From NCBI GenBank assembly GCA_002383615.1, contig DFYN01000004.1:3557-10112 (forward strand): DNA of 6,556 nt, written 5' to 3'. The position numbers were made by a program, and so were the translations under genes. This document shows positions 1 through 6,355 of the stretch, piece after piece. This DNA comes from Anaerolineaceae bacterium UBA4081. Lineage in GTDB: Bacteria; Chloroflexota; Anaerolineae; Anaerolineales; Anaerolineaceae. The notes beneath the pieces are model-generated. The model made no database searches. It worked only from the letters and a program-made list of their open reading frames with translations, and had not been told where the DNA came from. The first letter of the stretch is position 1. Each line of letters starts with the position of its first letter.

Positions 1-552
1 AAAAGGAATGACAATGATGGATACCCAGGCAAGTGTCTTGTTCAGGTTCAGGATGGCAATAAAATTGACGATAAAGATGAGTAAAATTCGACCAGCTTGA
101 ATTGCCTGGTCTGAAAAGAAGCGGCGGACAGAATCTACATCTGAAGTAGAACGCTCGATCAATTCACCTGTGGCAGTCTCAGCGTGATATGCAAACGTCA
201 GGTTTTGAAGATGGTCGTAAACATAATTACGCAATCGCCGGGTAACGCTTTCAGCCACTTTGGCAGCCCATCGTCCACCCAGGAATGTGAAGAATCCTTC
301 AGAGATTGCGAGCATTAAGAACCCGAGTGCAATTAATATTAAAGGCACTGTGGTGGTTTGAGATACAAAATAGCTGTCGATAAAATATCGGAGCAGCAGG
401 TAGGTAGCTGTTTTTGAGAGCGCAGACAAACCGAGCGAAATATTCGCACCTAAGTAAGGCAATCTGTATCCGGTCATCAAGCGCCAGAGACCGATTAGTC
501 GATTCTTACTTACGGCATTTTTCAGGTCATATTCGAGAGTTGGGGTTTTCAC
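1..552 (-). CDS. ABC exporter, N-terminal transmembrane domain (partial, 3' end outside window)
   Basis: Reading leftward from GTG at 552, 184 codons stay open to the window edge. They encode the start of an exporter-type ABC transporter membrane domain. Visible are a short cytosolic N-terminus, hydrophobic segments at about residues 33-56, 68-91 and 155-180, and between them the long cytosolic-loop sequence typical of the family: RRLRNYVYDHLQNL (105-118), then TGELIERSTSDVDSVRRFF (128-146). These half-transporters normally carry a C-terminal ATPase domain and work as homo- or heterodimers exporting lipids, drugs or peptides; the ATPase part and any partner gene lie outside, so the substrate cannot be told. 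The GTG start is chosen because AAGGA lies 7 nt upstream, no in-frame ATG occurs before it, and an in-frame stop lies further upstream in the -10 region. It diverges from the aminotransferase gene. Confidence 0.9.
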   Translation of the reverse strand, partial: MKTPTLEYDLKNAVSKNRLIGLWRLMTGYRLPYLGANISLGLSALSKTATYLLLRYFIDSYFVSQTTTVPLILIALGFLMLAISEGFFTFLGGRWAAKVAESVTRRLRNYVYDHLQNLTFAYHAETATGELIERSTSDVDSVRRFFSDQAIQAGRILLIFIVNFIAILNLNKTLAWVSIIVIPF

Positions 553-620
553 TGCGCGATCCTTAATGAAATTGCTTGTAGGGGTGCGCAGGGCGGCTCT
601 CTGTGCACGAACGAGTACGG

Positions 621-626
621 ATTATA
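621..626 (-). promoter_or_regulatory. Extended -10 promoter of the leftward ABC exporter gene
   Basis: On the minus strand this reads TGG-TATAAT, a perfect -10 hexamer with the TGn extension directly upstream. No convincing -35 is seen at 17-18 bp spacing, which is common for extended -10 promoters. Transcription would begin near 614, giving a leader of about 60 nt before the GTG at 552. Predicted from sequence only. Confidence 0.5.
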
Positions 627-736
627 CCATGATGAAAAGTAAATACGTTTTTTTGACATCCAAATTAATCTATTATGGATGATGGCTGTATATGTCGGTT
701 AGTGATGTTTGACGCTACCAACCTGAATATCAAGTG

Positions 737-745
737 TGCTATGAT
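737..745 (+). promoter_or_regulatory. Extended -10 promoter of the aminotransferase gene
   Basis: TGC-TATGAT forms an extended -10 element (5 of 6 matches to TATAAT). The hexamer at 17-bp spacing upstream is a poor -35. The predicted start of transcription is near 752, leaving a leader of about 40 nt. The element overlaps the palindrome at 743-754, so a regulator bound there would compete with RNA polymerase. Confidence 0.4.
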
Positions 746-754
746 AAGCTTATC
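743..754. repeat. 12-bp perfect palindrome over aminotransferase promoter (possible operator)
   Basis: GATAAGCTTATC is self-complementary with no spacer. It starts inside the predicted -10 hexamer and covers the expected transcription start. A second inverted pair, AAGTGTG at 732-738 and CACACTT at 767-773, brackets it, although the two symmetries are not exactly concentric. The position fits a repressor site, but no regulator can be named. Confidence 0.35.
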
Positions 755-792
755 TCAGCAGAAATTCACACTTCATACAAAAGGGAGGTACG

Positions 793-1899
793 ATGCTACC
801 CACCTATAAGCTTATGATCCCGGGACCCGTGGAAGTCAGCCCGGAAGTTTTGGCTGAAATGAGCGCGCCAATCTTTCCGCATTACGGTCCTGAATGGACC
901 AGATTCTACAATGAAACGCTCGCCATCCTTCAGGAAGTCTTTCAGACACAAGGCACTGTCTTCCTGATGGTGGGGTCGGGAACAGTGGCTATTGATGCCT
1001 GCATTGGCAGCGCTTTCCTGACAGGTGAAAAGATCTTGGTAGGTCTTAACGGTTTTTTTGGTGACCGGCTTAAGGCGATTGCTGAGTCATATGGACTGGA
1101 AGTCGTGCCAGTGGTGGCAGAATGGGGCAAACCACTATCTGCAACTGATTTTGAGGCTGCTTATCAAGCCCATCCGGATGCCCGCGGCGCAGCTGTTGTT
1201 CACCTGGAAACCTCCACAACCATTGTCAATCCCATTGAAGAAATTGGTCCGGTCGTTCGAAAACACGGGGGGATTTTCGTGGTTGATGCAGTCTCGTCTT
1301 TGGGAGGAATATCCTTCCATATGGATGATTGGTGCATCGATTTATGTGCAGCTGCCTCGCAAAAGTGCCTTGGAGCTCCTCCTGGACTGGCTCCTGTTGC
1401 AATCGGTTCGCGAGGATGGGAATCGATTGACCGCCAACCAATGAAAGCACATGGCTGGTATGGCGATCTGCGGGTTTGGCGTTGGTTCGCGACCGAATGG
1501 GGCGATTGGCACCCTTCCCCTATAACGATGGCAACAAATAATATCCGAGCGCTGAATGTTGCCCTACATCAGTTGCAAAAAGAAGGGATCGCTCAACGAC
1601 TTGACCGGTACCGCAAACTGGCGATCCGGTTGCGGCATGGGCTTATTGAACTTGGGCTGGAACCCTTCACCCCAGAGAGTCTCATGAATCCTGTCTTGAC
1701 CGCAGCCTGGGTGCCGGAAGGTATTCCTTCAAGCCGGATGGTAAATTTTCTCGCAGATGAATATCAAATTAAAATATCGACAGGGTTAGGTGCCTTAAAG
1801 GAACGGTTGATTCGCGTTGGGCATATGTCACCAGTTGTAGAAGAGGCAGATATAGACCATGTCTTGGATGCCTTGAAGGCATTTCACGCATCCAAATGA
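793..1899 (+). CDS. Class V PLP aminotransferase, alanine/serine-glyoxylate aminotransferase (PucG/AGXT) family
   Basis: A 368-residue cytosolic fold-type I PLP enzyme, full length for the AGXT/PucG/SGAT family. The N-terminus LMIPGPVEVSPEVL (7-20) is the family signature. GSGT (61-64) forms the phosphate-binding loop, HLETST (137-142) lies in the active site, VVDAVSSLGG (163-172) carries the aspartate (D165) that pairs with the pyridine nitrogen, and SQKCLGAPPG (189-198) carries the Schiff-base lysine K191. RVGHMS (341-346) holds the arginine that grips the substrate carboxylate. Family members move an amino group from alanine or serine to glyoxylate, or act on ureidoglycine; which one applies here cannot be decided from sequence. 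GGAGG lies 4 nt before the ATG, a slightly short spacing. Its own promoter and a hairpin terminator make it a probable single-gene transcript. Residues 143-146 read TIVN, where many homologues have GVLN. Confidence 0.93.
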   Translation: MLPTYKLMIPGPVEVSPEVLAEMSAPIFPHYGPEWTRFYNETLAILQEVFQTQGTVFLMVGSGTVAIDACIGSAFLTGEKILVGLNGFFGDRLKAIAESYGLEVVPVVAEWGKPLSATDFEAAYQAHPDARGAAVVHLETSTTIVNPIEEIGPVVRKHGGIFVVDAVSSLGGISFHMDDWCIDLCAAASQKCLGAPPGLAPVAIGSRGWESIDRQPMKAHGWYGDLRVWRWFATEWGDWHPSPITMATNNIRALNVALHQLQKEGIAQRLDRYRKLAIRLRHGLIELGLEPFTPESLMNPVLTAAWVPEGIPSSRMVNFLADEYQIKISTGLGALKERLIRVGHMSPVVEEADIDHVLDALKAFHASK

Positions 1900-1904
1900 A
1901 CAAC

Positions 1905-1934
1905 AAACCGCCGCATCACAGCGGCGGTTTTCTT
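1905..1934 (+). terminator. Intrinsic terminator after the aminotransferase gene
   Basis: A perfect 10-bp stem, AAACCGCCGC (1905-1914) with GCGGCGGTTT (1921-1930), closes a six-base loop (ATCACA). It is followed by a short T-rich run, TCTT. It begins 6 nt after the stop codon. The GC-rich core makes a stable hairpin, though the T tract is short and interrupted by C. Confidence 0.8.
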
Positions 1935-1968
1935 GTCCGGTACTTGTCCAATATATGACAGAAATCTC

Positions 1969-1996
1969 TTGCCGAAAACCTAATAACCGCTATAAT
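1969..1996 (+). promoter_or_regulatory. Sigma-70-type promoter of the MalK-type ATPase gene
   Basis: TTGCCG at 1969-1974 (4 of 6 matches to TTGACA) is followed after 16 bp by a perfect TATAAT at 1991-1996. Transcription would start near 2003, leaving a leader of about 28 nt that contains the strong AAGGAGG site. It lies just behind the previous gene's terminator, consistent with independent transcription. Confidence 0.65.
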
Positions 1997-2030
1997 AAAA
2001 TCACTATACTCGTTCATGAAGGAGGTTTGT

Positions 2031-3143
2031 ATGGCTAATGTAACGTTCGAAAAAGTCACCAAGAAGTTTGGAGATTTCACTGCCCTGCAGGAAATGTCCC
2101 TGGAAATTCCCGACAAGGAATTTCTTGTACTGGTTGGTCCTTCTGGCTGTGGCAAAACGACAGCATTGCGCTGCCTTGCTGGTCTGGAAGAAGTAACCAG
2201 CGGTCGAGTCATCATCGGCGACACGGTTGTGAACGATGTTGCACCCAAAGATCGTGATATCGCCATGGTGTTCCAATCATATGCACTTTATCCGCATATG
2301 ACCGTGTTTGACAATATGGCTTTTGGCTTGAAATTGCGAAAACTGCCCAAGGCTGAAATCACTGCACGCGTTGAACGTGCGGCTGACCAACTGGGTATTC
2401 GCGGTCTGTTAGGACGTAAACCCCGCGAGTTATCTGGTGGACAGCGTCAGCGTGTAGCGGTGGGTCGCGCGATTGTGCGTGAACCAAAGGTATTCTTGTT
2501 TGATGAACCGCTTTCAAACTTGGATGCAAAATTGCGCGTCCAGACCCGTGCAGAAATCAGTAAATTGCACCAGCGCCTGCAAACCACCTTTATTTATGTG
2601 ACCCACGACCAAACGGAAGCTATGACCATGGCGACCCGCATCGCAGTCATGAATAAGGGTCTCCTGCAGCAAGTGGATACGCCCCAGCACCTGTATGACA
2701 AACCCAACAACCTGTTTGTAGCGGGTTTCATTGGCTCTCCATCCATGAACTTCTTCAAAGCCCACTTACGCAAGGCTGGTGAAGATTTGGTTGTGGATGC
2801 CGACGCATTCGTGGTCAAGATTCCGCAGGAGCGCAAAGCAACCTATATGCCGTATGTGGACAAGGAAGTTATCTTTGGCATCCGACCAGAAGATGTTTAC
2901 AATCCAGAGTTTGTTCCCAGTGGTATTCATGCAGAACTCGTGCCAGCTAAAGTGGATGTGACCGAACTGATGGGTAATGAAATCTTCTTGTACCTCATCT
3001 CGGGCGAACATTCCTTTGTTGCACGTGTTGACCCGCGTACGCGCACATCCATGGGCGCGGATTTCCAGGTTGCTTTCAACATGGATAATTTCCATATCTT
3101 TGATCCCTCTGTCAATCCAGACAATCCAGTTGCTGTCGGATAG
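2031..3143 (+). CDS. Carbohydrate importer ATPase, MalK/UgpC/MsmX type
   Basis: A 370-residue ABC ATPase of the CUT1 sugar-importer class (annotated variously malK, ugpC, msmK or msmX). It would sit on the cytosolic face and drive uptake of oligosaccharides or glycerol-3-phosphate through separate permeases. Motifs in order: A-loop aromatic F13, Walker A GPSGCGKT (36-43), Q-loop Q82 in MVFQSYALYPHMTVFDNMAFG, signature LSGGQ (134-138), Walker B VFLFDE (154-159) with catalytic E159, D-loop SNLD (162-165), switch histidine H192. Residues from about 240 form the OB/TOBE regulatory domain of MalK proteins (FGIRPEDV at 282-289, FHIFDP at 354-359). The start is ATG 2031 because AAGGAGG (2019-2025) lies 5 nt upstream; an in-frame ATG at 2016 lies in front of that site. 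No permease or binding-protein gene is adjacent, so it may energise several importers encoded elsewhere, as MsmX does. Confidence 0.95.
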   Translation: MANVTFEKVTKKFGDFTALQEMSLEIPDKEFLVLVGPSGCGKTTALRCLAGLEEVTSGRVIIGDTVVNDVAPKDRDIAMVFQSYALYPHMTVFDNMAFGLKLRKLPKAEITARVERAADQLGIRGLLGRKPRELSGGQRQRVAVGRAIVREPKVFLFDEPLSNLDAKLRVQTRAEISKLHQRLQTTFIYVTHDQTEAMTMATRIAVMNKGLLQQVDTPQHLYDKPNNLFVAGFIGSPSMNFFKAHLRKAGEDLVVDADAFVVKIPQERKATYMPYVDKEVIFGIRPEDVYNPEFVPSGIHAELVPAKVDVTELMGNEIFLYLISGEHSFVARVDPRTRTSMGADFQVAFNMDNFHIFDPSVNPDNPVAVG

Positions 3144-3161
3144 TGGGTTGAGATTGTTAGT

Positions 3162-3197
3162 AAAAGTAGCGCAAGGCTAACTTGCGCTACTTTTTTT
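3162..3197 (+). terminator. Strong intrinsic terminator after the ATPase gene
   Basis: GTAGCGCAAG (3166-3175) pairs perfectly with CTTGCGCTAC (3181-3190) around a five-base loop, GCTAA. Seven Ts follow (3191-3197), and four As before the stem can pair with the first four of them. This is a textbook rho-independent terminator 18 nt after the stop codon. Its last two Ts are shared with the palindrome at 3196-3213. Confidence 0.93.
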
Positions 3198-3213
3198 GTA
3201 CCATTTGGTACAA
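3196..3213. repeat. 18-bp perfect palindrome at gpmA promoter (candidate operator)
   Basis: TTGTACCA and TGGTACAA are exact inverted copies separated by TT. The right arm contains the TGn extension and five of the six bases of the gpmA -10, so a dimeric protein bound here would block initiation. The shape fits a helix-turn-helix repressor site. As RNA it could also form a weak hairpin in readthrough transcripts, but the AT-rich stem and two-base gap make a DNA operator more likely. The cognate regulator is not in the window. Confidence 0.45.
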
Positions 3214-3214
3214 T
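3206..3214 (+). promoter_or_regulatory. Extended -10 promoter of gpmA
   Basis: TGG-TACAAT is an extended -10 with 5 of 6 matches in the hexamer. TTGCGC at 3182-3187 resembles a -35, but its 21-bp spacing is too long and it is part of the terminator stem. Transcription would start near 3221. The leader of about 53 nt includes a small hairpin, AACCC/GGGTT at 3237-3250. A second pair, TAGAGG (3214-3219) with CCTCTA (3227-3232), lies mostly upstream of the predicted start, so it would be in RNA only if initiation is earlier. Confidence 0.5.
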
Positions 3215-3273
3215 AGAGGGGCATTACCTCTAACATAACCCGATTGGGTTCACTCTACCTCAAGGATTTAACG

Positions 3274-4026
3274 ATGGTTACAAAATTAGTATTAATACGC
3301 CACGGTGAAAGCACCTGGAATTTGGAAAACCGTTTCACAGGCTGGACAGATGTAGACCTCACTGAAAACGGCGTTCGTGAAGCCCACGACGCTGGCAAGC
3401 TGATGAAAGCAGAAGGGCTTACGTTCGACGTGGCGTACAGCTCGGTGCTCAAGAGGGCTATTCGCACCCTCTGGATTTCACTGGATGAATTGGATTTGAT
3501 GTATTTGCCAATTAAGTTTTCATGGCGCTTGAATGAACGCCACTATGGTGCATTGCAAGGATTAAACAAGGCTGAGACGGCAGAAAAATATGGCGCTGAG
3601 CAAGTACAACTCTGGCGGCGCAGTTATGATGTCCTCCCTCCGGCATTGGAAATGGATGACCCGCGCCATCCTCGCTTTGATCCACGTTATTCACTGATGG
3701 ACCCAACACTCCTACCTGCTTGTGAATCCTTGAAAACGACTCTGGCTCGTTTTCTCCCCTATTGGGGTGAAGAGATACTCCCGAATCTCAAGACGGGGAA
3801 GAAAATCCTGGTCGTGGCACATGGGAATAGCATCCGTGCATTAGTCAAGCACCTGGATGGCATCTCAGATGAAGATATCCCAGGATTGAATATTCCCACT
3901 GGTATTCCATTGGTCTATGAGTTTGATGACCAATTTAAACCGATCCGACACTATTATTTAGGAGATGCAAGGGCTGCAGAAGAAAAAGCCCAGGCAGTCG
4001 CTCGCCAGGCAGAACGAAAGAAGTAA
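3274..4026 (+). CDS. gpmA: 2,3-bisphosphoglycerate-dependent phosphoglycerate mutase
   Basis: A 250-residue cytosolic enzyme, the same length as E. coli GpmA, interconverting 3- and 2-phosphoglycerate in glycolysis and gluconeogenesis. [10 protein letters not shown] (7-16) carries the histidine that becomes phosphorylated, H10, with R9 beside it. [13 protein letters not shown] (21-33), R61, [14 protein letters not shown] (88-101, with acid catalyst E88) and AHGNSIRAL (182-190, with H183) complete the active site. The family's [11 protein letters not shown] motif is at 206-216. The tail from about residue 232 is Ala/Glu/Lys-rich and probably corresponds to the flexible lid of this family. ATG 3274 is chosen because AAGGA (3262-3266) lies 7 nt upstream and the protein then begins at the usual point; an in-frame TTG at 3244 lacks such a site. 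It is flanked by terminators and is probably transcribed alone. Confidence 0.96.
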   Translation: MVTKLVLIRHGESTWNLENRFTGWTDVDLTENGVREAHDAGKLMKAEGLTFDVAYSSVLKRAIRTLWISLDELDLMYLPIKFSWRLNERHYGALQGLNKAETAEKYGAEQVQLWRRSYDVLPPALEMDDPRHPRFDPRYSLMDPTLLPACESLKTTLARFLPYWGEEILPNLKTGKKILVVAHGNSIRALVKHLDGISDEDIPGLNIPTGIPLVYEFDDQFKPIRHYYLGDARAAEEKAQAVARQAERKK

Positions 4027-4030
4027 AATT

Positions 4031-4069
4031 AAGAAAAAGAGAAGACCTCCGTTTGTGGAGGTCTTCTCT
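4031..4069 (-). terminator. Convergent hairpin terminator between gpmA and the leftward membrane operon
   Basis: AGAGAAGACCTCC (4038-4050) pairs perfectly over 13 bp with GGAGGTCTTCTCT (4057-4069) around the loop GTTTGT. In the leftward direction the stem is followed by TTTTCTT, a proper T tract, so it best serves the operon whose last stop codon is at 4074-4076. In the rightward direction only CATCTCATT follows, so termination of gpmA there would be less efficient, yet no other terminator for gpmA is visible. Confidence 0.85.
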
Positions 4070-4073
4070 CATC

Positions 4074-4736
4074 TCATTGACGCGCCATCCACCTTCCGCC
4101 AAATGCAAAAAGCAAACCAAGAAGGATTGTGATGCCGCCCATCCAAATAAATGCATCCATCCAAAACTCCAATGGAAATAGCCGAATGAGCGAATCGCTG
4201 TAGGCGAATAGCCAGGTGTCTCCCGTAAAAAAGAGTTTGTGGAAAAGGGTAAAAAGTTCGTCGAATGCGACTACGACACCCACAAGGATCGCAGCCACCA
4301 TCACAATGGCTGCCCAGCCGCCAGTGGACATGCGTTGCCAGAATGAGGCGAACGCATGCTTTCGCCAAGACCATAATCCTGTCAGGATGATGACGACCAA
4401 GATAATCCACCAGGCAAAAATCATGCCTTGAAAGACACCTTTAACATCTTCCATGTGGCTGAGCTCCCTTTCGTTGTATAAAGGGGTGCCGTCGCTTAAA
4501 GTCGGCTTTGCGAGGAACTCAATTCCACTCTTGTTGTGCATGTATTCCAATGACACTCCGCCAAATTGCAGCCGTTCAGTTTTGGTAAATCCGTATGGAT
4601 CCGCTGGAAACCCGGGTCGGGAATATTCTAAAACAAGGAACCAGGGATTGAAAAGGATTATTACCGCTGTCATTATGAGCAGGAATGGAAGCAATAGCGT
4701 ACTCAACCATTGGGTAATTCCGAGGATAGTTTTCAT
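4074..4736 (-). CDS. DUF1461/TIGR01906 integral membrane protein (Lit-like lipoprotein transacylase family)
   Basis: A 220-residue protein with four predicted membrane helices (about 9-31, 103-121, 140-158, 193-213). Two longer loops would face outward: 32-102, containing YNERELSHMEDVK (87-99), and 159-192, containing FDELFTLFHKLFF and then TGDTWLF (158-177). These motifs and the length match the DUF1461/TIGR01906 family. From memory, that family includes Lit, the enzyme that makes lyso-form lipoproteins by moving an acyl chain from the glyceryl group to the N-terminal cysteine. The two candidate catalytic histidines, H94 and H166, would both lie on the outer face, which suits that chemistry. 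The ATG overlaps the upstream gene's TGA as ATGA, with GGAG 8 nt upstream (4745-4748). It is the last gene of the operon. The family call is fairly secure; lipoprotein transacylase activity is an inference. Confidence 0.8.
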   Translation of the reverse strand: MKTILGITQWLSTLLLPFLLIMTAVIILFNPWFLVLEYSRPGFPADPYGFTKTERLQFGGVSLEYMHNKSGIEFLAKPTLSDGTPLYNERELSHMEDVKGVFQGMIFAWWIILVVIILTGLWSWRKHAFASFWQRMSTGGWAAIVMVAAILVGVVVAFDELFTLFHKLFFTGDTWLFAYSDSLIRLFPLEFWMDAFIWMGGITILLGLLFAFGGRWMARQ

Positions 4737-6289
4737 TGGATTAACTCCGTTTGACCGGACAAGAAGAAATCAATCACGATGGAATTTGTGATGCCTTCGA
4801 CAGGCGCTTTATCGTCTGTAAACACAATACCAGGCTCTGGTTCCAACTGAAGGTTTTCAAGCGCAGTTCGCATCGTACGTAACAATAAGGGGTGGATGTT
4901 CTCTTCCTTTTCCATTAACCCCAGATTGATGATTAAGTTGTCAATATGCGTAGGCTGCATTGTGGCGTAAATCATCGTATTGAATGTGAGCGGTAAATCG
5001 ACCACAAAAACTGAAGGAAATACAGATGCTAGCGTTGAATAAAGCGCACTCACCATTCGGCGGTCATCAGGTGTACGACCGACATTGATGACCAACACGC
5101 CATCCGATGTCAGGTGGTCTCGTGCGGTTTGGAAAAACTCTTGGGTAGTCAGATGCCAGGGAATATATGGGGGGCGATAGGCATCCACGCTGATAATCTG
5201 GTAAGAATTAGCGCTATGCGCCAGCGCCCAGCGCCCATCTTCGGTGATGACATTGAGATTTGGTTCTGTCATATTGAAGTAGGTTCGGGCAACCTCAATG
5301 ATGGTAGGATCAATTTCAATCCCGTCTATCATCAGGTCTGGTCCGTAGACTGCTGTTGCCTGGCGTGCGGTCGTTCCAGCTGCCAGACCCACGATTGCCA
5401 TACTTGTAATCTGGTCCGGTGATATTGGAGGAGGATTAAAGAATGGCGCTGCAACCGCCATATCCCAAGGTCCTTTAAAGTCAATCTGTGTGGGGTGATA
5501 AATGGAGTGGATTCCCTGACCTTCATTCAAGCGCAAATAGGTGTACTCACCGGATTGGACGACCTGGATATAGTTATAAGCTGATTCGGTTTCGTACACC
5601 AATCCTTCAGTGGGCTTATCAGTACCGGGGAATCCGATGACAAACAATATGATGATCACAACAGGCATCCAGACTAGTGTCAAGGCAGCCCGTTGGTTTT
5701 TTGTCATCGCCAGACCGATGAGGGCAGTTATTAGAGTAATCAGGCTAAAGAAAAGGAAGGTGCGAAAAGTGCCCAACCAGGGAATCAGGATGAGAACTGG
5801 CAGGAATGTACCTATAAAGGAACCAAGCGTAGAAATGGCATACACACGACCGGAGGTGACCCCGACGGTGCGCGGGTCGGTAATTGCCAGGCGAATCGCA
5901 AAGGGTGATGCGGTACCCAGCAGGGTAATCGGTACACTAAAAAGGATAAGGACGACAATAAATGAACCAGCCATCACGCCCACTTGCAGGGCATCGAACG
6001 CACGGGATGCGATACTCAGGATGGGACGGGCGATGACAGGCACTAAGCCGACTGCAAATGATCCCCAACACAGTATCTTGAAGAAAGTACCATATTCAGG
6101 AGAACGGTCAGCCCAACGACCGCCCAAAAAGTATCCGACTGTTAGGTAAATGAGGATGAGACCCACAATGCTTGCCCAAACAAGGTTGCTGGCGCCAAAG
6201 TAATTGCCCAGCAGGCGTGAAGCAGCAAATTCCACTGCCAGGGTGGTCATGCCGGTGATGAAGACGGTGGCGTAAAGGTATGTTCTCAT
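4733..6289 (-). CDS. Membrane-fused spermidine-synthase-like (SpeE/methyltransferase fold) protein
   Basis: A 518-residue two-part protein. Residues 1-220 hold about seven hydrophobic segments (4-27, 34-56, 69-89, 104-126, 148-170, 174-195, 202-220), with SRLLGNYFGASNLVWASIVG and GGRWADRSP typical of fused MFS/spermidine-synthase proteins. Residues 230-430 resemble spermidine synthase: a beta-hairpin part (ETESAYNYIQVV, 233-244), the nucleotide loop GLAAGTTARQ (301-310), acidic EIDPTIIEVAR (325-335), EDGRWAL (350-356), ISVDAYRPP (366-374) and TTQEFF (381-386). TDDKAPVE (491-498) is characteristic of the fused subfamily. The usual GGGxG loop is degraded to GLAAGT, so polyamine synthesis is doubtful and the real substrate is unknown. 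ATG 6289 is preferred over the TTG at 6361 because it gives the family N-terminus. No good ribosome-binding site precedes it. The stop overlaps the downstream DUF1461 gene by 4 bp. Confidence 0.85.
   Translation of the reverse strand: MRTYLYATVFITGMTTLAVEFAASRLLGNYFGASNLVWASIVGLILIYLTVGYFLGGRWADRSPEYGTFFKILCWGSFAVGLVPVIARPILSIASRAFDALQVGVMAGSFIVVLILFSVPITLLGTASPFAIRLAITDPRTVGVTSGRVYAISTLGSFIGTFLPVLILIPWLGTFRTFLFFSLITLITALIGLAMTKNQRAALTLVWMPVVIIILFVIGFPGTDKPTEGLVYETESAYNYIQVVQSGEYTYLRLNEGQGIHSIYHPTQIDFKGPWDMAVAAPFFNPPPISPDQITSMAIVGLAAGTTARQATAVYGPDLMIDGIEIDPTIIEVARTYFNMTEPNLNVITEDGRWALAHSANSYQIISVDAYRPPYIPWHLTTQEFFQTARDHLTSDGVLVINVGRTPDDRRMVSALYSTLASVFPSVFVVDLPLTFNTMIYATMQPTHIDNLIINLGLMEKEENIHPLLLRTMRTALENLQLEPEPGIVFTDDKAPVEGITNSIVIDFFLSGQTELIQ
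4745..4748 (-). promoter_or_regulatory. Internal ribosome-binding site of the DUF1461 gene
   Basis: GGAG on the minus strand lies 8 nt before the ATG at 4736, inside the last codons of the upstream gene. Together with the ATGA overlap this points to translational coupling and a fixed ratio of the two membrane proteins. Confidence 0.55.
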
Positions 6290-6295
6290 AATTGG

Positions 6296-6301
6296 ATTAT
6301 A
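6296..6301 (-). promoter_or_regulatory. -10 element of the membrane operon, set for a leaderless mRNA
   Basis: A perfect TATAAT on the minus strand is followed by CCAATT and then the ATG at 6289. Initiation about 7 nt after the hexamer would fall on the A of the start codon. No -35 at 16-18 bp spacing is convincing; TTGCTG lies 22 bp away. The lack of a Shine-Dalgarno sequence before the ATG fits leaderless expression. Confidence 0.45.
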
Positions 6302-6308
6302 CCTGAGG

Positions 6309-6339
6309 GTGACATACAGCGTACAGCAATGGGTATAAT
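6309..6339 (+). promoter_or_regulatory. Promoter of nnrE
   Basis: GTGACA (6309-6314, 5 of 6 matches to TTGACA) is followed after 19 bp by a perfect TATAAT (6334-6339). The spacing is longer than optimal. Transcription would start near 6346, only about 10 nt before the ATG, so the leader would be very short and would hold just the GAGG site at 6347-6350. It lies back to back with the membrane operon's -10. Confidence 0.5.
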
Positions 6340-6355
6340 CATTGTAGAGGTATTG

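Noticed and set aside
653..676. TTGACA followed by TATTAT as a promoter toward the aminotransferase
   Set aside because: Spacing is only 12 bp, too short for a sigma-70 promoter.
709..745. TTGACG as the -35 for the TATGAT box
   Set aside because: Spacing of 25 bp is far too long; the extended -10 explains the site better.
2016..2030. In-frame ATG 15 nt upstream of the chosen start of the MalK-type ATPase
   Set aside because: The Shine-Dalgarno site AAGGAGG lies between the two ATGs and serves the one at 2031; family proteins also begin at that point.
3244..3273. TTG start giving a ten-residue extension of gpmA
   Set aside because: No ribosome-binding site precedes it, it overlaps the small leader hairpin, and the extension is absent from GpmA proteins of known length.
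4453..4791. Rightward open frame opposite the DUF1461 gene (112 codons)
   Set aside because: It is antisense to a well-supported gene with family motifs and crosses a coupled gene junction; no domain is visible.
5610..6149. Long rightward open frame opposite the SpeE-like membrane gene (179 codons)
   Set aside because: Its Arg/Thr/Pro-rich, unstructured translation is what the antisense of a hydrophobic membrane region gives. It has no recognisable domain.
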